64,000 bases of DNA from Desulfurella acetivorans A63. GTDB taxonomy: Bacteria > Campylobacterota_A > Desulfurellia > Desulfurellales > Desulfurellaceae. Positions 36,737 through 45,038 of this stretch are shown one piece after another; position 1 is the first letter of the stretch; each line of letters starts with the position of its first letter. Where the stretch lies: positions 1,139,039 to 1,203,038 of the forward strand of contig CP007051.1 in NCBI GenBank assembly GCA_000517565.1, given 5' to 3'. The translations under genes and the position numbers were made by a program. A model generated the notes under the pieces. It was not told the DNA's origin and ran no database searches. It saw only the letters and a program-made list of their open reading frames with translations.

Positions 36737-37567
36737 TTATATTTCAAATACACTGCCAACGCTTGCAAAGAAAAATCTATCTTTGAGCTTGTTGTATAAT
36801 TTTGCTCCAACTTCTAAACCTGTGCAATGTGAAGCACCTAGTTTCTGTATATTGTATTTTTCTATCACTTCAAGTACGCTATTAATATGCTCTTGTGATG
36901 CAAAACCTAAATGTGTGCCGCCTATTACAGCATAAATTTCTTTTTTGCCCGTTTTATTTATGAAGTGATTTAAAATATTGATGATACCAGCATGAGCACA
37001 ACCTAGTATAATAACAAGACCCTTTGAAGTTTCTATGGCCAAAGAGAAATCATCCCATATCTCATCTTGTATTAACTCGCCATTGTTTATAACTTTCATT
37101 TCTTTATCAATTTTTTCAAATTCTGTTTTACGTTCAACTTCTCCGGATGAAAAAATACCTTTTTCTATTTCTTTAAATTCTTTATGAAAAACAAATTTAA
37201 CACCAAGGCTTTCTAGATAAGCTTTACTAAACGGTATCCCTATATATCTTTTTATTTGACCTATAGACCAATATCTATTAGAAAAAATGTCTGGATGTCC
37301 AAATGTCTCAATTGGAGATTTAAATTTCAAAAGATCGACAATGCCACCTGTATGGTCGTAATGTCCGTGAGATATATACAAAAACTTTATGGTGGATAGG
37401 TCCTTTTTTAAAGCAATCGAATTATTCAACAATGCTTTGCCTTGTCCAGTATCAAATAAAAAGTTAAAATTAGGCGTTTCTACAAAAGCACTAAAACCGT
37501 GCTCTCCGATAACATCAAATGGTACTACTACACTATTTTCTGCTAAAATAGTAATTCTTAACTCCAT
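36737..37567 (-). CDS. Metallo-beta-lactamase-fold hydrolase
   Basis: A 276-aa MBL-fold protein with the metal motif ISHGHYDHTGG, a later metal ligand region LGCAHAGIINIL and the terminal His in GASHCTGLEVG. It resembles the family annotated as dihydropterin-ribofuranosyl-aminobenzene phosphate synthase-like proteins. That the genuine substrate is a pterin would fit the Moco surroundings but is unproven. The ATG at 37567 follows GGAGGAG; an ATG at 37582 overlaps that site. Confidence 0.8.
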   Translation of the reverse strand: MELRITILAENSVVVPFDVIGEHGFSAFVETPNFNFLFDTGQGKALLNNSIALKKDLSTIKFLYISHGHYDHTGGIVDLLKFKSPIETFGHPDIFSNRYWSIGQIKRYIGIPFSKAYLESLGVKFVFHKEFKEIEKGIFSSGEVERKTEFEKIDKEMKVINNGELIQDEIWDDFSLAIETSKGLVIILGCAHAGIINILNHFINKTGKKEIYAVIGGTHLGFASQEHINSVLEVIEKYNIQKLGASHCTGLEVGAKLYNKLKDRFFFASVGSVFEI

Positions 37568-37602
37568 ATTATTCTCCTCCATTTATAATTATTTAAAAAA
37601 AT

Positions 37603-38019
37603 TTACTTTACACTTAGCATTTCTTCAGTTATTAAATCTTCAATGTCGCTTACTTCTTGGATTATTTTTGTAACAGGATCAGGGAAAAATTCCGCTAACA
37701 AGCCTATGGAAATTGCAGAAAGAAATGTTTCATTGTTATCCGTTTCAAATATTACGTAAGTACAAGGAAGAAGAGTAGACATTTCGTCTTGCGCATTTAC
37801 TATCTGGCTTGCATAAGAAGCATTACATAAAAAATAAATAACCATATTTTTGATATTTTTAAGCTCGAAACCACTAGAAATAATTGATTTATTAAAATCC
37901 CACATTGGAACGGGAAAACTCCAACCTTTAGACTGTTTTACCAAATTTTCAAACTTTTCTTTTGCTGCTTCAAAACCAAATGGTGATTTTACCTTTTTGA
38001 TTAGTTCGCTACTTTTCAT
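37603..38019 (-). CDS. DUF302-like small protein
   Basis: A 138-aa soluble protein. The central stretch with SKGWSFPVPMWDFN, VIYFLCNASYASQIV and PCTYVIFETDNNETFLSAI looks like the DUF302 fold, a small alpha/beta domain of unknown function. AAAGGAGGG lies upstream of the ATG at 38019. It is 35 bp before the MBL gene and probably in its operon. The function is not known. Confidence 0.6.
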   Translation of the reverse strand: MKSSELIKKVKSPFGFEAAKEKFENLVKQSKGWSFPVPMWDFNKSIISSGFELKNIKNMVIYFLCNASYASQIVNAQDEMSTLLPCTYVIFETDNNETFLSAISIGLLAEFFPDPVTKIIQEVSDIEDLITEEMLSVK

Positions 38020-38089
38020 TTTCAAACCCTCCTTTTAAAATACCGCAATTACCAATACAAGCCTGGAAAATAATTTCATAAAGTACACC

Positions 38090-39274
38090 CTATATAAAAA
38101 AGAATTCGAGCATCTCACCTTTTTTTGCAATTTCTACTTCTTTTGGTATAGCTAAAAACGCATTTGCTTTAGATAGGGCACTAAAGTCACCAGAACCATT
38201 GTAATTTATCTTATAGGCTACATAACCGTCTTGACAAAAAGCTACTTTTGTTGGCAAAAAATGCATTCTATCCGATTTTTTTTTGTAATCAAAATCAATC
38301 TTGCACTTTAGAAAATCCACATCAAAATCTTTGCATTTTAACATCTTTGAAATAATATTTCCTACAAACAACCTAAAGACACTAAATGTTGATACCGGGT
38401 TTCCTGGTGAACCAATAATAAAACAATTGTCTTTTTTTGCTATAATTGTTGGTCTTCCTGGTTTCATATCAATGGTTCTAATTAGTATTTTGGCGCCTAT
38501 GGCGTTTAGCGCTTCCTGGGTATAATCCTTATCGCCAAATGAAGATCCGCCTGTTATTATTACGATATCACAGTTTAAAACAGCACTATGCAGTGTATGT
38601 TCGATCAATTTTGGGTCATCTAAAATACGTCCATAATCAATCGCTTCTTGATTAAACTGTCTTATCTGGGCAATTAAACTGTAGCGCGAGGTGTCAACAA
38701 CGCTTGTTGGTTTTTGTGGCTCACCAATATCAACTAATTCATCACCTGTTGTAATAACGCCAATATTGAGCTTTCTGTAAACTTTTACGCTTTTATAGCC
38801 AAGTTGTGCAAGTAAATTGATCATATTTGGTTTTATTAGAGTACCTTCTTTTAAAACAAGCTCATTCTTTTTTAAATCCTCTCCAAGGTAAGCTATATTT
38901 GAACCTTTTTTTGGTGGTTTTATAAATTCAATAAAACCGTCTTTTTCTATTACAGCTTCAAATTCTACCACACTATCGCAATCATCTGGCACTTTAGCGC
39001 CTGTCATTATGCGCACGCAATACCCTTTTTGGGTCTTAATGTTTGTTTCTTGGCCTGCATAAATTACATCTTGGATTTTAAGCCTTTTAGGCAAATCATC
39101 TTCAAATCTGAAAGCAAAACCGTCCATTGTGGCTTTGTTAAATGGGGGAAAATCTATATTTGATATAATATCAATTGCCAGTACTCTGTTTATAGACTCA
39201 ATTAAATCAACCTGTTGGGTTTGAGCTACAAGCTCTGGCTGAATTGATTGGATTGCTTCATAAAATGTGGTCAT
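38090..39274 (-). CDS. moeA: MoeA, molybdopterin molybdenum/tungsten transferase
   Basis: Inserts the metal into adenylylated molybdopterin; 394 aa. Signatures: PFNKATMDGFAFR, RIMTGAKVPDDCDSVV, VITTGDELVDIGEPQKP and TGGSSFGDKDY, followed by the catalytic PGRPTIIAKKDNCFIIGSPG region. It lies 7 bp after the FAD gene of an AOR cluster, so it may supply tungsten or molybdenum to that enzyme. Confidence 0.93.
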   Translation of the reverse strand: MTTFYEAIQSIQPELVAQTQQVDLIESINRVLAIDIISNIDFPPFNKATMDGFAFRFEDDLPKRLKIQDVIYAGQETNIKTQKGYCVRIMTGAKVPDDCDSVVEFEAVIEKDGFIEFIKPPKKGSNIAYLGEDLKKNELVLKEGTLIKPNMINLLAQLGYKSVKVYRKLNIGVITTGDELVDIGEPQKPTSVVDTSRYSLIAQIRQFNQEAIDYGRILDDPKLIEHTLHSAVLNCDIVIITGGSSFGDKDYTQEALNAIGAKILIRTIDMKPGRPTIIAKKDNCFIIGSPGNPVSTFSVFRLFVGNIISKMLKCKDFDVDFLKCKIDFDYKKKSDRMHFLPTKVAFCQDGYVAYKINYNGSGDFSALSKANAFLAIPKEVEIAKKGEMLEFFFI

Positions 39275-39280
39275 GAGAAC

Positions 39281-40501
39281 CTACCTATAGTTAAGCTTAC
39301 TTAAAAATTTTGGATAGTTCATAAATTGATTTAGATTATGAAAAATATCTATTTTGGTGCGTGTTTTTACTAGATTATAGTAAAGTCCTGCATCGTTTGT
39401 GTCTTTAATAAGTGTTGCTCCAATTATAAAACCAGATTCATCAAAAAAGAGTTTTCTATAAAAAAACCTGCCTGGATCGTAAAACTCTATATTTTGTGCA
39501 TCGTCTTTATTGTAACCAACAACAGCAACATCTATACCAAAAACCTCTGTTGTGTTGTTTTTTATACTACCGTCGTAGGCTACATTGATACCTAAAATAT
39601 TTTTTGCTGCAATAATTGCTTGCTCAACTGCCGTTATCCAGTTACCTTGAATGACGCTTTTTCCTGTGACAAAATCTCTACCTTGAGCACAATCGCCAGC
39701 TGCATAAACATCCTGAGCGCTTGTTTTGCAAAAATCGTCTATTATGATTCCTTTGTCTGTTTCTATCTCGCCTTTTAGAAAATCTACATTAGGCACAACA
39801 CCTTTTCCTACAAGGAGTAAATCACAATCTATTTGATGATTGGATTTTAAGCTAAGTTTTATTGAGCCATCCAAATTATCTTTTATGCTTTCTACATCAT
39901 CATGTTTGTAGATAAATACATTTTTGTCTTTAAATATTTCTTCTAAGATATATGAAGCGCTTTTATCCACCACCTGAGAAAAAATTCTATCAGATGAAAC
40001 TATTATGTGTTTTTTAACATCATCTTTTAAATGAGATAGCGTTGGTAAACTAACAAGACCTGCACCAAGTGCCGCAACAGATTTTGCATTTGAAAATAAC
40101 TTGCGCAATTTATCTGCATCGGATATATTTCTCAAAGTTAACACCTTTTCATGCTTTATATGCGACTGTTTTGCAAAAGCACCTACTGCAATAAGCAAAT
40201 ACCTGTATGTATATGTATCAAACTGCGTATAGATTGTTTTTTTATTTGTATCAACTCTAAATACTTCATCTCCTAAATAAGCGTCAATGCCATTTTTTGC
40301 ATAAAAGCTTTTATCTACAATGTAGAGATGATCTTTATCTGTATCAAATCCTGCATAGTAAGGTGTTAGGACCCTTGAGTATGCGCTCTCAGCTTCTTTA
40401 TCAAATACAGCAACAGACATTTTCTTATCAAAAGCTCTTATAGTCTTTATTGCACTTAAACCCGCTGCTGAGTTGCCTATTATAATTAAATCATAGTGCA
40501 T
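39281..40501 (-). CDS. aorC: FAD/NAD-dependent oxidoreductase, AorC-like
   Basis: A 406-aa pyridine-nucleotide-disulfide-type reductase: FAD motif IIGNSAAGLSAIKTI at the N-terminus, an NAD-binding site at AALGAGLVSLPTL, and the second FAD motif VYAAGDCAQG. In Aromatoleum the tungsten aldehyde oxidoreductase has three subunits, with an FAD subunit that passes electrons to NAD or ferredoxin. The gene order here (Fe-S, AOR, FAD) is the same. It may also recycle electrons from acids to aldehydes. Confidence 0.8.
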   Translation of the reverse strand: MHYDLIIIGNSAAGLSAIKTIRAFDKKMSVAVFDKEAESAYSRVLTPYYAGFDTDKDHLYIVDKSFYAKNGIDAYLGDEVFRVDTNKKTIYTQFDTYTYRYLLIAVGAFAKQSHIKHEKVLTLRNISDADKLRKLFSNAKSVAALGAGLVSLPTLSHLKDDVKKHIIVSSDRIFSQVVDKSASYILEEIFKDKNVFIYKHDDVESIKDNLDGSIKLSLKSNHQIDCDLLLVGKGVVPNVDFLKGEIETDKGIIIDDFCKTSAQDVYAAGDCAQGRDFVTGKSVIQGNWITAVEQAIIAAKNILGINVAYDGSIKNNTTEVFGIDVAVVGYNKDDAQNIEFYDPGRFFYRKLFFDESGFIIGATLIKDTNDAGLYYNLVKTRTKIDIFHNLNQFMNYPKFLSKLNYR

Positions 40502-40557
40502 TTATCCCTCACTTTGGTTTTAAGCGCAAAGCTTTAAAAGACTTTGCGCTTAAAATT

Positions 40558-42366
40558 TTATGCAATATTTAGCTCTTTTAGCTTTTCTTGCGTTGGCACT
40601 CCGTCAGATCCCCAACCACGCTCTTTGTAGTACTCAGGCAAAAGCTCAGATAACTTTGCAACCATGCCTTTTGCCGGGCCTTCTTTTACTGGCTCTTCAA
40701 GCAAGCGTTTTGGAAGTGTGTCCTGAGATGGATCAATACCAGCTTTGAGGTTAAATAAGCGCTCTATATTATATATGCGCTCTCCTGCTTTCATCATATC
40801 GTTTTGCGTGTAATTCAAGCCAGTAGCTGCAGTAAATAGGTTTGTTATGTGGTTTATGTTTATTGCAAATGTGGTAAACAAACACATACCCACAGAGTCC
40901 ACCACTGCTGTCACATCCTGGAAAGTTTTTGTCCAGAAAGCTTTATTTTCTGTTGTATAAGGATCAAGTTTTTCCGGTACACCCATAATTTCTGGTGAAA
41001 TCATATAGCCTCTAACATGGCAGGCACCACGGTTTGAAGTAGCATACTCCAAAGCCATACCTTGAGCTACCCTACCATCGTATGCTGGAAATTCCTGTTT
41101 TTTTACTGTCATGGAAAACTCTGGGTGTCCATACAAACTTGCAAGTCTGTATGAGCCAAGCGCAAGCTTATCCCCAAATCCTTCTCTCTTGCCAGTTAGC
41201 TCAATCATTTTAACCATTGCATCAGCATCTCCAAACTTTAGAGGCATTCCTATATCGGCTTGAGGAATTATGCCTTTTTCAAACATCTCCATAGCACATG
41301 CTACAGTAGCGCCTGCACTTATTGGGTCCATACCATACTCGTTACATAAATAATTTGCTTTTGTAATTGCACTTAAATCTGATACGCCGCAATCTGAACC
41401 CAAAGCAAATATTGTTTCGTACTCTGGACCTTCACCTGTTTGAGCCTTGTACCTAGGGTCAACTAATTTTGTAACCCTTGCACATCCTATCATGCAGGAC
41501 ATACAGGCTTTATTTCTAACAAGCAAGGTGCTAGCAAGTGTTTCACCAGATATTTTTTCTGCATCTTCAAACACATCTGCCTGGAAGTTTCTTGTTGGAA
41601 GCAAGCCATTTTGGTTTATAACATTCACAAGCACAGCTGTGCCATATGCAGGAAGCCCAGCTGAAGTTACAGGCGATTCTTTTATTGCCCTGAAAGCATC
41701 TGTTGCCGCTTCTCTAAACTTCACTCTATCTGCTACCTTAACACCCAATGTGCCCCTTACAGCTATAGCTTTTAGATTCTTTGAGCCCATTACAGCACCA
41801 ACACCGCTTCTGCCTGCTGCCCTGTGCTTATCATTCATAATAGCTGCGAATAATACCTGCTTTTCACCTGCTGGACCAATAGAAGCAATCTTTGCATCTC
41901 TATGGAAAGTTGAATGTAGATAATCTTCTGCTTCATCAGAGGTTTTGCCCCATATTTTAGAAGCATCTTTTATGGCTACCTGGTTGTTATAGATTGTAAC
42001 ATAAACCGGGTGAGCTGCTTTGCCTTCTATTATTACAAGGTCAATACCCGCATACTTTAGTTCAGCTGGGAAATAACCACCAGAATTTGAACAAGCAATC
42101 GTGCCTGTTAGAGGAGATTTTGTAATCATCATATAGCGACCATTTGCTGCACCGTATGTACCAGTCAACGGTCCTGGGGCAAGTATCAGCTTATTATCTT
42201 CAGAAAATGGGTCAACCGTTGGGTCTACTTCTTCCATGAAATACTTTGAACCAAGACCCCTGCCGCCTAAATACAGCTTGGCCCACTCGTAGTTTAAAGG
42301 CTCAAAAGCATAAGTCATTTTAGAGAGGTTTATCCTTAAGACATTTCCTATCCATCCACCAAACAT
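40558..42366 (-). CDS. aorB: Tungsten/molybdenum aldehyde:ferredoxin oxidoreductase (AOR), catalytic subunit
   Basis: A 602-aa AOR-family protein with the pterin-binding N-terminal domain ([57 protein letters not shown]). The single [4Fe-4S] cluster is held by CMSCMIGC near residue 290 and a later Cys in [13 protein letters not shown]. It oxidises aldehydes to acids with a tungsten bis-pterin. It overlaps nothing but is 1 bp from the Fe-S subunit gene. Confidence 0.93.
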   Translation of the reverse strand: MFGGWIGNVLRINLSKMTYAFEPLNYEWAKLYLGGRGLGSKYFMEEVDPTVDPFSEDNKLILAPGPLTGTYGAANGRYMMITKSPLTGTIACSNSGGYFPAELKYAGIDLVIIEGKAAHPVYVTIYNNQVAIKDASKIWGKTSDEAEDYLHSTFHRDAKIASIGPAGEKQVLFAAIMNDKHRAAGRSGVGAVMGSKNLKAIAVRGTLGVKVADRVKFREAATDAFRAIKESPVTSAGLPAYGTAVLVNVINQNGLLPTRNFQADVFEDAEKISGETLASTLLVRNKACMSCMIGCARVTKLVDPRYKAQTGEGPEYETIFALGSDCGVSDLSAITKANYLCNEYGMDPISAGATVACAMEMFEKGIIPQADIGMPLKFGDADAMVKMIELTGKREGFGDKLALGSYRLASLYGHPEFSMTVKKQEFPAYDGRVAQGMALEYATSNRGACHVRGYMISPEIMGVPEKLDPYTTENKAFWTKTFQDVTAVVDSVGMCLFTTFAININHITNLFTAATGLNYTQNDMMKAGERIYNIERLFNLKAGIDPSQDTLPKRLLEEPVKEGPAKGMVAKLSELLPEYYKERGWGSDGVPTQEKLKELNIA

Positions 42367-42367
42367 A

Positions 42368-42847
42368 CTACACCTCCAATCGTCCTTCTTTTACAACATT
42401 TACATAGTTTAGAATCTTTGTCCTAAGAGGTGCATCCTCTTCCTCAAATGTTAGACAACCTGTTGGGCAAAATGCGACACACTCCGGGTAATCGCCGCCA
42501 CAAAGGTTACATTTATCCGCTTTTTGTTTGTACTCCACATACTTTATCATACCAAACGGACAAGCACTTACGCATGTTCTACAACCTACACATTTTTCTT
42601 CAATTACCTCTACCACACCTGTGTCTGGGTGCTTTACTATAGCACCAGATGGACATGCTCTAGCACACCATGGATCATCACATTGCTGGCATGTAACCGT
42701 AACAAACGAAGCTTCTTCCAAAAATACTTCATTGTAGATGCGAGACAAACTTGGGGCAAACATACCATGATGTTTAAAAGAACAGGCAAGCTCGCAGGTT
42801 TTACAACCAATACACTTTGAAGGTTCGATTCTAATTCGCTTTGACAT
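42368..42847 (-). CDS. aorA: Polyferredoxin-type Fe-S subunit, AorA-like
   Basis: A 159-aa protein with four cysteine sets for [4Fe-4S] clusters: [37 protein letters not shown] and CNLCGG..CVAFCP. It would wire electrons from the AOR subunit to the FAD subunit. GGGAGG lies seven bases before the ATG and no gene precedes it for 60 bp, so the AOR operon starts here. Confidence 0.88.
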   Translation of the reverse strand: MSKRIRIEPSKCIGCKTCELACSFKHHGMFAPSLSRIYNEVFLEEASFVTVTCQQCDDPWCARACPSGAIVKHPDTGVVEVIEEKCVGCRTCVSACPFGMIKYVEYKQKADKCNLCGGDYPECVAFCPTGCLTFEEEDAPLRTKILNYVNVVKEGRLEV

Positions 42848-42908
42848 AGAAACCTCCCTGATTAACTTTTTAATTAATTATAACCCAAATTTATATTTTT
42901 TCAATTTT

Positions 42909-43712
42909 TTATATAAATCCCTTTTTTTGATTTGAAACACATTTATTGTTTGCTATAGTTTCGGCTATTATAGATATTGCTATTTCAAAAGGAGTTTCAG
43001 CTTCTATGTCCAACCCGATTGGAGCAAAAATTTTATCTAAAAAACCATTATCTAAACCAAGCTCCTTGGCTTTAGTAAAACACTTTTCCTTCCTCTTTAG
43101 ACTCCCTATCATGCCAATATAACCAAATTTTATACCTTTGTTGAATAAAGATTTAAGTATATACGGATCGTCTTTGCCACCAGCTGTAACTAAAACAATA
43201 TAATCTCCTTCTTTCAAAGGCATTTCTGAAATGCTTTCTTTAAATTTCTTATTAAAAACCGCAGCTTTTGGAAAATTTTCGGTATTTGCTAGCTCAGGTC
43301 TTTCATCGCAAACAATTATATTAAATGTGTCGTCGAGGCATATTATTTCATAAAGCTTTTTTGCTATGTGACCTGCACCAAATATAACATAGTTTGGCTT
43401 TTCTCCAATATATTCTATAAATATCTGTATAGACCCTCCACATACCATACCAAGAGAACTTTCACTGTCTTCTTTTAATACATATGTTTTAAGTAAACTT
43501 TTATGAGTTTTGAATATATTTTTAGCTTCATCAATAACATCTTTTTCTACTAATCCTCCTCCAATGGTTCCATATATGGTGCCGTTTTTGTCTATTATCA
43601 TTTTAAAACCAATTTTACCAGAAGTTGAAGATTCAGCGTTGACAACAGTTGCTATGACGAATTCTTTACCATTTTCGATAAATTCGGCTATTCGTTTATA
43701 AATTTGTTGCAT
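42909..43712 (-). CDS. xdhC: XdhC-family molybdenum hydroxylase maturation factor
   Basis: Binds molybdopterin and supports sulfuration and insertion into xanthine-dehydrogenase-family enzymes; 267 aa. The XdhC N-terminal part has FVIATVVNAESSTSGKIGF and GTIGGGLVEKDVIDEA, with MVCGGSIQIFIE. The Rossmann part has YVIFGAGHIAKKL and FGYIGMIGSLKRK, with the end APIGLDIEAETPFEIAISI. The ATG at 43712 has GGAG nine bases upstream; an ATG at 43727 lacks a site. Its presence fits the XO-family pair at 44-48 kb. Confidence 0.88.
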   Translation of the reverse strand: MQQIYKRIAEFIENGKEFVIATVVNAESSTSGKIGFKMIIDKNGTIYGTIGGGLVEKDVIDEAKNIFKTHKSLLKTYVLKEDSESSLGMVCGGSIQIFIEYIGEKPNYVIFGAGHIAKKLYEIICLDDTFNIIVCDERPELANTENFPKAAVFNKKFKESISEMPLKEGDYIVLVTAGGKDDPYILKSLFNKGIKFGYIGMIGSLKRKEKCFTKAKELGLDNGFLDKIFAPIGLDIEAETPFEIAISIIAETIANNKCVSNQKKGFI

Positions 43713-43778
43713 TGCTAAATTCTCCATTGGCCATTTTTAAAATCTCCTTTTTTGTCAGCTTATATTCACTTATTCAAC

Positions 43779-43942
43779 TCACACATGTTTCTTGCCTATA
43801 GATAGAAATTTTTCTATGTCGCTTTGATCTATTATATGTCCTTTCTTAAAAAAAGCGGACCCTTTTTAACGCCTAGAATAATCTCAGTTACATCTGCACC
43901 TAAAGCCTTACCTACAGCATTTTCCGTTTTAACTTTATTCAT
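43779..43942 (-). pseudogene. N-terminal remnant of a molybdopterin-binding (MoCF) protein
   Basis: From an ATG at 43942 reading MNKVKTENAVGKALGADVTE, IILGVKKGPLF, then after a shift in a T run KKGHIIDQSDIEKFLSIGKK and a stop at 43779. This matches the start of MoeA/CinA-like molybdopterin-binding proteins ('KTEDAVG..L..DIT.I.PG..KG..F.KGHII...DI..LL..GK'), but nearly 300 residues are missing. No other feature is seen in 43713-43987. Confidence 0.6.
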
Positions 43943-43987
43943 AACAAAAACTCTATCATTCTTATCCTCAAATAAATTAAGCACTCA

Positions 43988-44021
43988 ATTTGCAGTCTGC
44001 TTTAAAAAGCAGACTGCAAAT
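43988..44021 (-). terminator. Strong hairpin after the FAD-subunit gene
   Basis: A perfect 16-bp stem, ATTTGCAGTCTGCTTT (43988-44003) / AAAGCAGACTGCAAAT (44006-44021), begins about 10 bases after the repaired stop of the FAD subunit. There is no real T run on either side, so it could be a processing or RNA-stability hairpin rather than a classical terminator. Confidence 0.5.
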
Positions 44022-44030
44022 AAATTTAAA

Positions 44031-45037
44031 TTACAAAGATAAAAGAGTCCTTTTTACAACCACTTTAGACAATTTCACTTTATAAGCATTTTTGCTTAGA
44101 GGTGTTGCTCCTTGAACAGATTCTTCACATGCTTTTTTAGCAACGTCAGGAGTAATTTTTTGCCTTTTAAAAAGTTTTCTGCCTGTGTAGCCCTAATAGG
44201 TTTTGGGTCAACAGATCCAAGAAATATTCTAACGTCTTCAATGGTATCACTTGACATGTTAGCACAAATTGCTGAAGATACAACAGATTCATCGATAAAT
44301 TTCCTAAAGCTTATCCTCATGAAAGCTTGTTTTATTTTTTTATCAGGCTTGGGTATCTGAATTTCTTTTACTATCTCACCTTCGGCAAGAATTGTATTGC
44401 TAGTCACACCCATCTTATCTTGGTAGAATTCTTCAATTGGAATAGTTCTTTGTGTTGTTACAATTTTAGCATTAAGAGCTGAAAGCGCAACAGCTATATT
44501 TGAGATATTAACAGCGTATCCCATATCTGATCCTCCAAATATGCTCAGGTATTGATTCATTCCTTCATTTGCAATATAACTAGGATCAGAAATCAATTCT
44601 CTTGCTATTGGGTTTGGGTTCCACATATACCAGGAGTATGGTTCTTTACATACTTCTCCACCTATGGTCATTAGGTTTCTATGTTGTGGAGGAGCAGATG
44701 TCAAAGCCGCTTCAGTTAGCGCCTTGTAGGTACTATCCACTATTTTGTTTTCCAAAATTTCGGAGAATGTTGTTAGGGCGCCTATTTTAAGGAAGCCAGA
44801 TTCTTCTTTAATGTATTTTAGCTCTTTAATGCCTTTAAGGTTAATGATTTTTTCAGGGTACACAGGAAATATCTTCAGTCTGAGGGCGGGAATAATATTT
44901 GTTCCTCCAGCCATTAATTTAGCTGACCCTTTATACTTTTGTAACAAGTCTACAGCTTCCTCAATGGATTTTGGTATAAGGTAATCAAAATTGCTTAATT
45001 TATCACTAAAATAATAAGGTTTGACTGTCATACTCAT
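44031..45037 (-). CDS. FAD-binding subunit of xanthine-dehydrogenase-family enzyme, frameshifted near the end
   Basis: CoxM-type FAD subunit: AGGTNIIPALRLKIFP, LKIGALTTFSEILE, and QHRNLMTIGGEVCKEP for flavin binding. One frame ends at 44096, but restoring one A in the A6 run at 44156-44161 continues the protein as KKITPDVAKKACEES, then SKNAYKVKLSKVVVK, to a stop at 44031. This is the normal C-terminus of the family (335 aa). The region after TIGG resembles the insertion of 4-hydroxybenzoyl-CoA reductase beta subunits, but its cluster cysteines are absent. It follows the Mo-subunit gene by 1 bp. Confidence 0.8.
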
Positions 45038-45038
45038 T

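Noticed and set aside
41447-41923. 158-codon plus-strand frame opposite the AOR gene
   Set aside because: It lies entirely inside the clearly coding aorB gene on the other strand and has no family features.
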